A model generated the notes under the pieces. It was not told where the DNA came from, did no database searches, and saw nothing but the letters and a program-made list of their open reading frames with translations. Shown piece after piece: positions 48,100-59,449 of a DNA stretch of 64,000 nucleotides. The stretch lies in contig JARWIR010000005.1 in assembly GCA_029959085.1 (NCBI GenBank), positions 36,325,350 through 36,389,349 of the forward strand. Reading direction: 5' to 3'. Each line of letters opens with the position of its first letter. Position 1 is the first letter of the stretch. Both the position numbers and the translations under genes were made by a program. The DNA comes from Nemophila menziesii. Taxonomy: Eukaryota; Streptophyta; Magnoliopsida; Boraginales; Hydrophyllaceae.

Positions 48100-49440
48100 A
48101 TTAATCGGGTTGATTAACATGAATAAATATGGTTACGTATTTTTCTCCAGTTTAGGATTCTAAATTCTTTTTCAACTTTTGCTTAAGACTATCAACACGA
48201 TTGAAACCGATGTTTCTTTATATTATCTGAGAAAGCAATAATAATGTTATTCACATATCCTGAATCTTGCACGTGCATAAATCTAGTTAGATCTTGAACA
48301 CCCACCGATTACACAAGCCCATTGCATATGAAACAATACTAAAATAAATGAAGCAAAACATAAGACTAACCGATAAGAAAATAGTTACGAACCAGTAATA
48401 AATCTCGATTTATACCATAAAAAAACTCAAAAAGATGTCTTGACTATATTAAGTTTAAATCCTACTTTCATTTGATTGATTGAGTTTTTAATTTTCACTA
48501 TTTAATAGAAGTCCTTGAGTAATATAACAAAATCAATAAAATCACTAGATAACAGATTCAATTATTCAAGATATTATTTATTACACATACTTCCAACCAT
48601 GTTAATCAAATATATGCCTTCTAAACACAAACACGTGCATTTATAACATTTCAATTCCTCCATTACAACTATCAATCGAAACCTAAAGAAGTAAGGTTTT
48701 GGTAACAGTTTTCCCTGTAACAGAAATTAAGGTTTTGATTAAACAAACGTAACTTCATAACACCTAAAAAGCCTGAATAAGAAAAATATAATTTAAGCTG
48801 GATTATCAACCTGTGGAAATCTTTGCTCATTTTCACTATGAAGCTTCCACCAGTTTTAATAAAGTGTGATTCAAGGAAGGAACATTTGGGATGAACTTTT
48901 CTGTCTCCTCCAACAGAAGCAATTGTGTGTTTTCTTCTTCCTATTATACAAGAAATTCATAGCATTGTTAAAGGAAATAATCCATAGCATTCAAGATCTA
49001 ATACATGTCATACCATTACTAGAAGAGGGTAAAATTTACCAAGACTATTGCAGAGATTGTTCTCCTTCGTTGAAATACCTTGGTCATCGATCTTTTTCTA
49101 TAAATTAGACATTAAGATAAAAAAAATTAAACATTTAAATATCATCAAAACTAATTATAATTGAAGCAGGACACTTACTAAATTTCTTGGCAAATCGGAG
49201 CACTTCACTACCCATTTGAGCTTAATCACAATCCTAACAAGCTTAAACTTGAACACTTTAAAACCGGATTCACCGATACAATCCACCGCTCCAACAACAT
49301 TATATAAACCGTCATAGACATACACAATATCACTTGGGCTACCTTTATATGTAAGACGGAAAATTACTCTCACCTCATGCACCTCTCTGAACCTAAATTT
49401 TCACTTCCTAGTATTTGTGCATAGTGGTTTAAAATGAAGT
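48100..49440 (-). repeat. SUVH-related dispersed family, copy 4
   Basis: Colinear with 31840-32182, 33723-33929 and 35870-37370. It is uninterrupted where copy 2 carries two MULEs, so it documents the pre-insertion arrangement. It contains the best SRA exon and, near 49100-49040, a small exon-like piece. Confidence 0.75.
49155..49400 (-). pseudogene. SRA (YDG) domain exon of a SUVH-like histone methyltransferase gene
   Basis: The minus-strand frame reads RFREVHEVRVIFRLTYKGSP, then YVYDGLYNVVGAVD and GESGFKVFKFKLVRI, followed by a less typical tail and a stop. YVYDGLY and the G..GF.VFKFKL.RI block are the signature of the SRA domain, which binds methylated cytosine in plant SUVH H3K9 methyltransferases and VIM proteins. 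Only this part of the domain is present; no pre-SET or SET sequence follows in the expected place. Degraded relatives lie at 37.3 kb. Most likely a gene fragment or pseudogene multiplied with its flanks. Confidence 0.7.
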
Positions 49441-49687
49441 ATTAATTATGAGTTCTGATGTTGTAATTTTATCAAAATTTTTTTAGCTAAGATTCTATTT
49501 TTTCTGAATAGATATTGATCTAAACTGATAAATCTTTACCACTTTACAGAGCATTATGCTTTTTTTTTACAACAAAATAACATTAAAACAATTATGATTC
49601 TTATCTAGCATATCACACCAACAACATTAACGAAATAATTTTAAAAAAAATGTCATATCAGACCAAGAAAAGATTCAACAAGGGTTC

Positions 49688-50139
49688 TAAAAGAAATAAA
49701 ATAAATTAATATATTAATTTTATTTCCATGTCACCCATGATGGGTTTGACATGAACGTTCTGGGAAGTTAGTCAGGAAGTTACCTGGGTTTAACTGATAC
49801 AACTTACCCACTAAGATAGTGCTTGGGGTGGAGATCATGGGAAGGTGGTTTATTATCAGTTAATAAACCAACGCTTCCTGAACTCTATAAATAGGAGTTT
49901 CATACTCCATCTTCTACACAGCTTCACAGTACACAATTTCTTCAGCAAAAATTCCTTCTCTTATTCCATTACACTTAAACAAGATTCTCAGACACTTAGG
50001 TTGTGAAAACAAAGAATTTAATTCTTGTAATTAAATTCACGATCAGAAAGCAAGAATTCAAAAAATAGGAATTCAGAAATCAATCCGCTGCGTAAGAGGT
50101 TTGTCTAAAAACCTAAACTATTTAATTTAATAGGTAACA
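49688..50139 (+). repeat. copia 5' LTR
   Basis: Starts TAAAAG (3' LTR has TGAAAG) and ends AGGTAACA. Contains the promoter and polyadenylation region. Confidence 0.96.
49884..49895 (+). promoter_or_regulatory. TATA box of the 5' LTR
   Basis: CTCTATAAATAG, conserved at the equivalent place in the 3' LTR (56604-56615). Likely start of transcription about 30 bp downstream. Confidence 0.75.
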
Positions 50140-50140
50140 A

Positions 50141-50153
50141 TTGGTATCAGAGC
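50141..50153 (+). promoter_or_regulatory. primer binding site, initiator Met tRNA
   Basis: TTGGTATCAGAGC begins two bases after the LTR. TGGTATCAGAGC is complementary to the 3' end of plant initiator methionine tRNA, the usual copia primer. Confidence 0.93.
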
Positions 50154-50382
50154 ATGTTACCTGGATATATTTTTTTTGCTTCAGTCTTGTTTCTTTTGTT
50201 TCATGCGTTTCATTAAAAAAAAAAACAGTTGAAAGAATTTTTTTCGAATGCATAAGAGAAAAGAAAGTAAATTGTTTTTTGTTTTTTTTTTGCTGCCAAT
50301 TCTAATTGTTATAGGTCAGCTAGTTTTCGTTGGGCTTGGTTGTATTGGACAGGTGGACTGATACTAAATTAATTTTTTTTTT

Positions 50383-50534
50383 GGGCCGAATAGAGGTTGG
50401 CCGTAGCTTTATTTTTTATATTTCGGACCAAATTAGATAGTAAAATCTAAATGTTTTTTTGGGCCGGATAGAGGTTGGCCGTAGCTTTATTTTTTATATT
50501 TCGGACCAAATAAGATAGTAAAATCTAAATGTTT
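50383..50534 (+). repeat. 78-bp tandem duplication in the copia leader
   Basis: GGGCCG(A/G)ATAGAGGTTGG starts at 50383 and 50461. The copies are almost identical. Confidence 0.95.
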
Positions 50535-50713
50535 GTAGAGAGATAACCCTGACCAACACTACTAGAGACTAATAAATTAACCACTCAATCTATACAATTT
50601 GTTGTTAATTAAAAAGAATATATGTTTGATTTATAACAAATTTCAGAAATGTATTATTTTAATTCAAAAAGGTGGTGAATTATTTTTTGTTCTTAATTTT
50701 TCTATAGAGGAAA

Positions 50714-51280
50714 ATGGTGATTACACGATCCCGGGGATTACGTGCATTCAGACGCGACCTGTTGATGAACTACAGGACTGATTACAAGAACATAAAGAAT
50801 ACTAATGAACCAAAATTGGTTTACACCGCCAAAGAACCCGAGTCAGATGGACAAAGGGAAGATTTGAAAAACAAAATAATGACACTTCGAAATTATAAGA
50901 TGAAATAATCACATTCTTTAATACAACACGTGAAGATTGTAAATGATATGATACAAGGTGTCATAAAATATGCCTATCACATGAATGAGAATGACAAGGT
51001 TGTTGCCCTTCTCAGGACTTTGCCAAAAGACTTGAGAAAAGATCTCCTTGATCTATGAAGGAATGTGAATCCCGAAAATTATGTGGATAGGAGATCAAAA
51101 ACATATGGTTGGGTCGTATATGCCTTCACTGAATCTCATATGTGGAATCATTTTAAAAGGCATACATGTTTTTTCAAATGTCCTTGTGAGATGAATTCGC
51201 CTACTAAGTATGATCCGATAAGTCTCTATGTAAAAGAGGGTTTTGAAAAATCGATTCCTTTGAAAACGAGATACGAGTGA
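50714..51280 (+). other. non-gag open stretches in the copia leader
   Basis: Three short frames lie upstream of the normal gag start: 50714-50908, about 50925-51057 (HVKIVNDMIQGV and NDKVVALLRTLPKDLRKDLL), and 51065-51280 (NPENYVDRRSKTYGWVVYAF). The middle one resembles the central part of a copia gag, so it may be a displaced or foreign gag piece. The third is not recognised. This makes the leader about 1.55 kb long. Confidence 0.35.
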
Positions 51281-51689
51281 TTGTCATGTATGAGTTAGAG
51301 TTTATTTGCTAGGTAGTTTATTTGGTAGTTCGTTTCAAATGTTAGTCTTTGAATTTTATTTGGTTATTTGTTTACCAAACATGTTTTTTCATTTATGTAT
51401 GAATTCAACTAGATTATTTGCTTTTATATTATTAGTTGTTTAGTTTTCGTACATTTTTGCTCTATTCATGTTAGAGTAAGTGGGAGTTCTTGAAGAACTT
51501 AATTTTGCAGTTAATGAAATTGATTGAATGGTTAAGACAAACAAAATATAGTGGTTCATGATTGAGAACATAGTGAACTTTCTTTATCACTTATTTTGTT
51601 ATCTTTCTTATTCATTTCGTTTGCATTAATAGCATAGAGTTGTTAAATAAATGTATGATATTAATGGAAATCTCTTACTTTATAGAGAA

Positions 51690-51961
51690 AATGGCATCGA
51701 AAACCATCATTGCTGATCTCAACAAAGGAGAAAAGATGAATGGTGAGAACTATAACCTTTGGAAGCTCAAGATACACTATGTTCTAGAAGAGCAAGATGT
51801 TCTTGAGGCTGTTAACAATGTCATGGCTTAGCCTGAGGAAGGCAACACAGCTCAAAACAGAAGGGACATGGAGGCTTATGAGAAGTGGAAAAAGAAAGAT
51901 TCCACTGCAAGAGGCATCTTGACAGGCTCAATGAATGACGATCTTGTCTATGAATGTCAAC
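51690..51961 (+). pseudogene. copia gag, N-terminal part only
   Basis: ATG at 51690 gives MASKTIIADLNKGEKMNGEN followed by YNLWKLKIHYVL, the typical copia gag start. A TAG stop at 51829-51831 interrupts it. The frame then continues DMEAYEKWKKKDSTARGILT to MNDDLVYEC and shifts. The next recognisable gag feature, the zinc knuckle, follows within about 20 codons, so roughly the whole capsid middle is deleted. The element would need Gag supplied by a relative. Confidence 0.85.
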
Positions 51962-54900
51962 GATCTTGACAAGAGTAAGATGAAATGCTTTAACTGTGAG
52001 AAAATGGGTCACTTCGCTCGCGAGTGCAGCGAGCCCAGAAAGGTAGCAATGTCATTTACTTCTTGTAATTTTACTTATGTTACCAGTACTGTATTGCTTG
52101 CTGATTCTAATCCTTTGTGGACTGTGGACTCAGGAGCGACAGACCATGTAGCCAAAGACCGAGAGGCATATGTAGAGTACCGTCAGATTCCAGAGGGATC
52201 AAGGTGGATATATGTAGGAGACAACAATAAGGTTGAAGTCAAAGGAGTTGGCACTTGCAAGTTGAACTTGCGAGGTGGTCAAACCTTGTACCTGCATCAT
52301 GTACTTTACGCACCTGACATTCGACGGAACTTAGTCTCGGTCACTGTTCTTCTAGGATTAGGTTTTAATTTGCATTTTCATAACAAACAAGTAGATATCT
52401 ATTATGACGCTAAGTATTATGGTTCTGGTTTTATTTCGCATGGTTTAATTGTACTAGATGATGATAACTCGTTTAATAGTTATTATGTAAGTAGTTGCTT
52501 TTCTACTAATACTTCTTCTTCTAGTAATTCTAATGTAGAAGAAAATGTATGGCATGCTAGATTAGGTCATATTGGACAAGACCGTATGAATTTGTTGGCT
52601 AAGGCGAACCTTTTAGGTTCGTTGACTAAAGTCAACTTGCCAACTTGTGAAAATTGTCTAGCAGGTAAAGCAAAACGAAAACCATTTGGAAAGGCTAAAC
52701 GAGTCGAGTACCCATTACAAGTAATTCATTCAGACATATGTGGCCCAATGAGTGTTCAAACTAGACGTGGGGAACGTTATTTCATCACCTTTATAGATGA
52801 TTTCACTAGGTTTGGTTATGTCTACCTGATTTCTCACAAATCTGAAGCATTGAAATGTTTTATGACATTTATCAATGAAGTGGAAAATCAGTTAGAGAGG
52901 AAGGTGAAAACCCTAAGAACCGATCGAGGACGTGAATATCTATCTGATCAGTTTAAAGAACTGTGTGATGAAAAAGGGATAGTAAGGCAACTTACAATTC
53001 CTAGAACACCACAACATAATGGTGTGGCTGAAAGGAGAAATAGAACACTCCTAGAAATGGTTAGGTCTATGATGGCACAAGCAAATCTTCCAATATCTTA
53101 TTGGGGAGATGCCTTGCTTACCGCCTGTTATATACTTAACCGAGTACCCACAAAGACTATTCCATCAACTCCTTATGAACTATGGACAGGTAGGAAACCT
53201 AATCTGTCATACTTGCGACCTTGGGGGTCGGCAGGCTATGTTCATGATCTATCTCATAAGTATGGGAAGTTAGGTCCAAGAGGTAAGAAGTGTATCTTCA
53301 TTAGATACCCAGATCACTCTAAAGGATATGTGTTTATTGGTAAACATAATGATGGGGGTCTTACAGAAATTGAGTCACGAGATGTTACATTCTTAGAGAA
53401 TGATTTTCCTAGCAGAGGTGAGGTTGACAGAAATTCCATTTTATGTGAATTAAATGAGATTCAGGAAGATGATATGCAAACAAATGTGACACCTGATGAG
53501 GTAACACATACTCAAGAAATAGAGACGGACACTCCTCTAAATCTTGAGATGGAAGAAACCATCGCATCATCTAGTAATCCTATTTCTCAAGATTCTCAAC
53601 TTAAGAGAAGTGCTAGAGGTTTAATTCCTCGTCGCCGATTTGAAATCAAAGGAGAAGTCTTTATGATAACTCCACAAGACGAAGAAGAACCTCGAACAGT
53701 TAATGAAGCACTCTCATGTCCCGCTAAGAATGAATGGAGGAAAGCAATGGAAGAAGAAATGGAGTCGATGAAGAAAAACCAGGTATGTGAGCTGGTTGAT
53801 CTCCCGAAAGGACGTAAGGCAATTGGGAATAAATGGGTTCTCAAAATAAAGAGGAAACCTGACAATTCCATTGACAGGTATAAAGCTCGCTTGGTAGCGA
53901 AAGGCTATACTCAACGGGAAGGAATAGATTTTGAGGAAACTTTTTCTCCTGTTGTTAGATTTACCTCAATACGTCTTATTTTAGCTATAGTGGCGCATCT
54001 CGATCTGGAGTTGCACCAAATGGATGTTAAAACTGCATTTCTAAATGGAGATTTAGATGAGGTAATTTTCATGGAACAACCCTCGGGTTTCATTGCAAAA
54101 GATCAAGAGAATAAAGTATGTAGATTGTTGAAATCAATCTATGGTCTTAAGCAAGCCTCGAGACAGTGGAATTTGAGATTTCATGAAGTCATCTCGTCAA
54201 ATGCATTTGAGATGATAAGTGAAGACCACTGTGTTTATATTAAACGTTCCAAGAAGAATTTCATGATTTTATCTCTATATGTGGATGACATCCTATTAGC
54301 CGGGAATGATAAAGAGTTTATTCAAGCTAACAAGGAGTGGCTAGCTTCTCAATTCGATATGAAAGATATGGGAGAAGCAAATTATATTCTTGGTGTTGAG
54401 ATTCATAGAGATAGGTCTAGAAGACTATTATCTTTATCTCAAGAACCTTACATCATGAATGTACTTGAGCGCTTTGGTATGACTACGTGCAATGCCATTG
54501 ACACTCCTGTAGCCAAGGGAATGAACTTAACTCTCGACATGTGTCCTAGTACTACAGAAGAGAAACTGAAAATGTCAACAGTACCATATTCTAGTGCCAT
54601 TGGTAGTCTTATGTATGTTATGATGTGTACGAGACCAGACATTTGTTATGCAGTAGGTTTAGTTAGTCGTTTTCAATCGAACCCGGGACAAGAGCATTGG
54701 AAAGCTGTGAAAAGGATATTGAGATACCTAAAAGGCACCAAAGATCATGCCTTATGCTTTCGAGGAGATAGATTACGCCTAGAGGGATATACAGACGCTG
54801 ATTGGGCTGGTGATATAGATGGGCGTAAATCCACTTCAGGTTATGTATTCTTGCTAAATAATTCCGCAATCTCATGGAGTAGCAAGAAACAAACCTGTGT

Positions 54901-55252
54901 AGCTTTGTCAATGATGGAAGCTGAGTTTGTAGCTTGCTCAGCTGCGGTTCAGGAGGCTGTTTGGTTAAAAAGGTTCTTTGGACATTTAGGATTCTCTGGT
55001 GATAGTGGGAGTCCAATAACAATATACTGTGATAGTCAAGCTGCAATGGCTTATGTGAAAGATCCAAAATATCACAGCAAGACCAAACACATTGTTATAA
55101 AGTATAACTTCGTTAGAGATATAATTGCACAAAAGGATGTTACTTTTCAATATATACCCACACGCAATATGCTTGCTGATCCATTCACAAAAGCTATCCC
55201 AAGGGATGTATTCATGGATCATGTTAGATCTATAGGATTAAGCAAGATATAA
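51935..55252 (+). CDS. copia zinc knuckle plus pol polyprotein (PR-IN-RT-RH)
   Basis: This is a single frame of 1105 residues. Gag-type zinc knuckle C18-C21-H26-C31. Protease active site D65-S66-G67. Integrase zinc finger H207, H212, C238, C241; integrase triad D267, D330, E366 with the D-35-E spacing; then the GKK region. Reverse transcriptase from about 600, with D697 in QMDVKTAFLNG and YVDD at 782-785. RNase H from about 950 with TDADW (D954), E997, CDS (D1033) and D1082. All catalytic residues are present, so pol looks potentially active. The start is an internal Met; in the intact element the frame would be fused to gag. It makes the enzymes for reverse transcription and integration in cytoplasmic particles. 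TAA at the end. Confidence 0.96.
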   Translation: MTILSMNVNDLDKSKMKCFNCEKMGHFARECSEPRKVAMSFTSCNFTYVTSTVLLADSNPLWTVDSGATDHVAKDREAYVEYRQIPEGSRWIYVGDNNKVEVKGVGTCKLNLRGGQTLYLHHVLYAPDIRRNLVSVTVLLGLGFNLHFHNKQVDIYYDAKYYGSGFISHGLIVLDDDNSFNSYYVSSCFSTNTSSSSNSNVEENVWHARLGHIGQDRMNLLAKANLLGSLTKVNLPTCENCLAGKAKRKPFGKAKRVEYPLQVIHSDICGPMSVQTRRGERYFITFIDDFTRFGYVYLISHKSEALKCFMTFINEVENQLERKVKTLRTDRGREYLSDQFKELCDEKGIVRQLTIPRTPQHNGVAERRNRTLLEMVRSMMAQANLPISYWGDALLTACYILNRVPTKTIPSTPYELWTGRKPNLSYLRPWGSAGYVHDLSHKYGKLGPRGKKCIFIRYPDHSKGYVFIGKHNDGGLTEIESRDVTFLENDFPSRGEVDRNSILCELNEIQEDDMQTNVTPDEVTHTQEIETDTPLNLEMEETIASSSNPISQDSQLKRSARGLIPRRRFEIKGEVFMITPQDEEEPRTVNEALSCPAKNEWRKAMEEEMESMKKNQVCELVDLPKGRKAIGNKWVLKIKRKPDNSIDRYKARLVAKGYTQREGIDFEETFSPVVRFTSIRLILAIVAHLDLELHQMDVKTAFLNGDLDEVIFMEQPSGFIAKDQENKVCRLLKSIYGLKQASRQWNLRFHEVISSNAFEMISEDHCVYIKRSKKNFMILSLYVDDILLAGNDKEFIQANKEWLASQFDMKDMGEANYILGVEIHRDRSRRLLSLSQEPYIMNVLERFGMTTCNAIDTPVAKGMNLTLDMCPSTTEEKLKMSTVPYSSAIGSLMYVMMCTRPDICYAVGLVSRFQSNPGQEHWKAVKRILRYLKGTKDHALCFRGDRLRLEGYTDADWAGDIDGRKSTSGYVFLLNNSAISWSSKKQTCVALSMMEAEFVACSAAVQEAVWLKRFFGHLGFSGDSGSPITIYCDSQAAMAYVKDPKYHSKTKHIVIKYNFVRDIIAQKDVTFQYIPTRNMLADPFTKAIPRDVFMDHVRSIGLSKI

Positions 55253-56407
55253 TGTATGAATTATTGCTAGTTTATGTGCATTCATGTATATATTTCCATT
55301 AGTATGTTTATTTAACTGTTTATTTTAATGATATCATGTTTGATATGTATTATATATATTGCGTGTGATTTTGTAAGTATGTATGTCCTATAGACTGAGA
55401 TTGGCCCTGTCACACGGGCAATCGCCTTTGGCATAAGAAGTGCGCAAAGATGAGACTAACTCATAGCAGTGAAGAACCCTTAAGATAACTTGAGTTGAAG
55501 ATAGTCGCCTTAACTAAGTGTTAAGATGAGATCAAAAACATGGATAAACCATGTTAAGCTTATATTATGATCGAAGTAGAATCCCACTATCTACTTAGTC
55601 TATAATAGCCAGATATGAGTTGCTTGATTGATTTCATAGAAGGGTTGATCGATCGAAGAATTCATCTTAGGCAACGAGGCTTGTCTAATTATATATATGT
55701 ATGGTATTTGTAAAATTGTGACATACAATTTGAGATATATGAATAATACCATAACATGTGTGTCGTACCACATGTGCTTTCGACCAAAAGGAAGTGAAGA
55801 ATTGATCCATGTTTCTTCACTGTGTGATACCTTTGATTTGTGCCCTTATTACTTTTGACTATATCTTGATATTTTGATTAGGTGTATGCTACTTTGAGCA
55901 CATTACCAATGATCATGAGTGATTCGGTCTAATGGGGTATGTTTGGGAAAGCAACCTAATCAATATAAAAGGATATAAGTGTAAAGGGAAGACTAGAATT
56001 GTGTATCAAATGTGTGCTTGCAGGTTAACCGATCATGTAAGTCAATACGGACTATAACATGATAGTGAGACACATAAACGAAATGACAGTGAACTCTTTT
56101 TCACATAGAAGTTGTGATATAAATTTGAAGGGGTCAGAGTTACTGTAATATGATACAACATATTGTTAGTCTGGGGTACTACAAGATACGTAAGGAATGA
56201 GATTTTATTTGAGCAACTATGTACCCTAACAGGTTAATAGTAACATATGCTCGTATGCTTGTCGGTCGCACGACCTATTTGTCAAGTATGATGAATTATT
56301 GTAGTAGTGTGTATATGAGAGAATTTTGAGAAATTTTGATGAATGGGACATTGTGATGCACGTACCTAATAGTACGATGGTAACCCCATCATGTGCGAGT
56401 GGTAGAA
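55253..56407 (+). other. copia 3' untranslated region and purine-rich tract
   Basis: 1.15 kb without a frame. The last 11 bases, GAGTGGTAGAA (56397-56407), are purine-rich and are the likely plus-strand primer. Confidence 0.6.
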
Positions 56408-56859
56408 TGAAAGAAATAAAATAAATTAATATATTAATTTTATTTCCATGTCACCCATGATGGGTTTGACATGAACGTTCTGGGAAGTTAGTCAGGAAGT
56501 TACCTGGGTTTAAATGATACAACTTACCCACTAAGATAGTGCTTGGGGTGGAGTTCATGGGAAGGTGGTTTATTATCAGTTAATAAACCAACGCTTCCTG
56601 AACTCTATAAATAGGAGTTTTATACTCCATCTTCTACACAGCTTCACAGCACACAATTTCTTCAGCAAAAATTCATTCTCTTATTCCATTACACTTAAAC
56701 AAGATTCTCAGACACTTAGGTGGTGAAAACAAAGAATTTAATTCTTGTAATTAAATTCACGATCAGAAAGCAAGAATTCAGAAAATAGGAATTCAGAAAT
56801 CAATCCGCTGCGTAAGAGGTTTGTCTAAAAACCTAAACTATTTAATTTAATAGGTAACA
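56408..56859 (+). repeat. copia 3' LTR
   Basis: TGAAAG to GGTAACA, 452 bp, same length as the 5' LTR with 8 substitutions and no indels. Confidence 0.97.
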
Positions 56860-56999
56860 TGTTCGGTTTCAACAAATCCACGGGTTAACAACAATCAATA
56901 AGTCTGCAATTTGAACAAAAAAAAAGTATGCATAAACCACTCCACCAACAACCCTTTTACAACACATCTTATCCGTCTAGCTGCGCCTATCTTAGTTTT

Positions 57000-57560
57000 A
57001 TGGACATAACTAAACTTATCATGAAATTAATCTTTCTGCAAAGATAAGTTGATGTCTGCACTAGTAGCAATCTTCCTTGCTGCATCAACAGAGCACTGTG
57101 CAATGAAAGGAAAAACTAGAAATTTAGAGAGAAGAGTGCAACCACCTAGGAGATGCAAGATCCCTATTGTGTATACTATTACTACATCAAAAGAGGTAAA
57201 ATGAGAGCCAGGTGGCATCTTCTGAGTTCAGTAGCCACAGCTCGTTAGCCAACATCAAACTTCTCATCTTTTGATAGTAGTCACAGTTACCTGAATTGGT
57301 TAGATTTTCATGAATATCAAGATTTGTGTAATCAAAATCAATATAATAAGATAGTATCATAGATTTAAGATTTAGCATTAGTTACATCACAAAACCTAAA
57401 TTATTTATTACTTAACACACCAATTCATAACTTATCTGAAATTTAATACTATTAGAAGAGACTTACCAAAAATATCATTTGTGAAACACTATTTTGACAA
57501 GTATACTTGGTTGAAATGTCATGAATAACGATCTTTTACCTATAGATAAAATTAAATAAT
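57000..57560 (-). repeat. distant SUVH-family fragment, copy 5
   Basis: On the minus strand near 57530-57470 a small exon (IVIHDISTKYTCQ) corresponds to the HDIST exon in copies 2-4, with similar flanks. The rest of the stretch is only loosely related. Confidence 0.35.
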
Positions 57561-57756
57561 ATATATTATCCTAATTAGTACTAATTAAAATTAAATAAAT
57601 TTCAATCAATTAGAGAGTTTTAATAAAATAAAATAAAAAAGATTCATCAACAAACTTACAAAAATATTTACACTTTTAGACAATATAAATCAATTATTAT
57701 AAACATAATCTACATATTAATTTAAAATTTCCAAACCTAATGTTAATATGATTTTT

Positions 57757-57990
57757 TATCATATATTCCATACTAAATTAACACTAATTTTTTTGAAGAT
57801 TATGTTTTTTTATGGGATCAACAACGAAAAAACACTTTTAGACGCTAATTTAATTTAGTGTTAATTTAGTATGGAATATATGATAATTTAGTTTAACATA
57901 TATCCTAATCAAATTAGTGTTTTTTCGTGTTTTCGTGTTAATTTAGTATGGAATATATGATAATTTAGTATGGAACAACATTATAAGTCC
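57757..57990. repeat. hairpin-forming and tandem AT-rich repeats
   Basis: TATCATATATTCCATACTAA at 57758 is the inverse of TTAGTATGGAATATATGATA at 57866, and that sequence occurs again near 57942. Confidence 0.85.
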
Positions 57991-58197
57991 TATATGAGGT
58001 GAATAGGATACTAATCAAATTATCACTAATTAAAAAACTTAAGAAAGATAACTATTAGTTAGAAAGGTTCTTTTAGAAAATATATCAAAAACTATTTAGA
58101 TGCACAATACGTATAATATAGGTTTGATGTTAATTATGCAATTCTACATTTATATGCAAATTAAAGAGATATGATAGAGATTACACATGTATTTCTG

Positions 58198-58436
58198 AAT
58201 GGTCTGACTCCCGTAGGTCTAGTCCACCACATAAGGAACCATCCTAGGGATATTAAATTTTTCCACTAAGCTTCTTTTTTTCATAACGGTGAAAAACAAA
58301 ACCGATACAAGGATGTTTGTCCAAGCTTAACCACAACAAATACACTTTGATATTTACCAGGCCTAATCATAATCCTTACATGTTTTTTTATGGGATCAAC
58401 CACGAAACCTGAATCGAGACTTTTGCTAAGCTAAAA
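58198..58436 (-). repeat. 240-bp inverted repeat, left copy
   Basis: Reverse complement of 61878-62112 with roughly 90% identity by eye (GACTCCCGTAGGTCTAGTC, CATCCTAGGGATATTAAA, CTTGGACAAACATCC). Probably pieces of the same unidentified retroelement. Confidence 0.85.
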
Positions 58437-59094
58437 GTGTTAATTTAGTGTAATCTTCAAAAACAAATAAATTAGAGAAAATTAAATCACTATTAAAAAA
58501 GAAATTAAATTGTATAGAAATATAATAAATTATGTCAAAATATTTTACCTTAACTTTTTGTAATCTTTATTTCATCTACTTTTTTGACTTCTTTCATTGT
58601 TTCTTCCATTGCAAAGATCCAAAATTGTTGAGGTCGGACACAAATCGAGTTTAATTTAACTAAAATGTTTAGGGACCGAATGATAAGGTAACACAAAAAA
58701 TTCAACGGATAAAGAAAGTAGGGTTTTGAACCCAAAGGTTTGGAGACGCTAATTAAAAAGAAAAAGAAAAAGAAAATTTATAAATTAATAGCCATGGTTG
58801 ACTTCCTTCAAAGTCTCAAACACGACGCCATTGGAGTAGACTCAAAAAACCCTTGTTTGTTTGGTTTTTTCTGTTTTAGATCATTTTTATTGTTTTGCGT
58901 AAAATGAGTTTTATATTGACAAAAAATACTAATATAGGCCCACCTAACTTAAAATTTATTTTTAAAGGCCATATATTGGCAATTGACCTACATATCTTTG
59001 CTATTAAAATTAATTAGTTTTATTTATTTATTTTATTTGGGTTTCAGATCCGTTTTTTGGTATGTACCAAAGTCGTATCTATCGCGCAACAACG

Positions 59095-59250
59095 GTAAGA
59101 GTGTTATTAAGTCATGTTATAAGATCTATTTGATACATTCCAAGGTCGGTACGTACCCATCTCGAAACAAGAGTGTTATAAAGTCATATTATAAGGTCTA
59201 CTTGGTACGCACCAAGGTCAGTACGTACCTATCTCAAAACAACAGCAAGG
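59095..59250. repeat. 72-bp direct repeat, about 2 copies
   Basis: AGAGTGTTAT.AAGTCAT.TTA and AAGGTC.GTACGTACC.ATCTC recur at 72-bp spacing. Confidence 0.85.
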
Positions 59251-59449
59251 GTGTGCATTATAGGTCCCTATATTTGAGTTGAAATCTAGTCAAGATCCAT
59301 TTCAAAGTATATGTAAGGAGTGTAGATGTAAAAAAATCAAGATCTAATTCAAATCGTGTCATCTCCGTCAGTTGTTGGTACCAAGTGGGTACGTAACCAA
59401 TTCAAAACAGAAAACTCTTTACACTCGCATTGGGTAAAAATACATAAAT

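Larger units (their letters stand above)
49688..56859 (+). mobile_element. full-length Ty1/copia LTR retrotransposon, young, gag-defective
   Basis: Two 452-bp LTRs enclose 6.27 kb. Flanking bases GGTTC (49683-49687) and TGTTC (56860-56864) form a 5-bp target duplication with one mismatch. The LTRs differ at 8 of 452 positions (about 1.8%), including the first TG of the 5' LTR, now TA. A methionine-tRNA primer site follows the 5' LTR, pol is one open frame, and gag is broken. Domain order protease-integrase-RT-RNase H defines copia. With a rate of 1.3e-8 per site per year (a grass estimate), insertion would be about 0.7 million years ago. Confidence 0.97.

Noticed and set aside
54663..55067. 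134-codon minus-strand frame inside copia pol
   Set aside because: Antisense shadow of the RNase H coding region, no domain.
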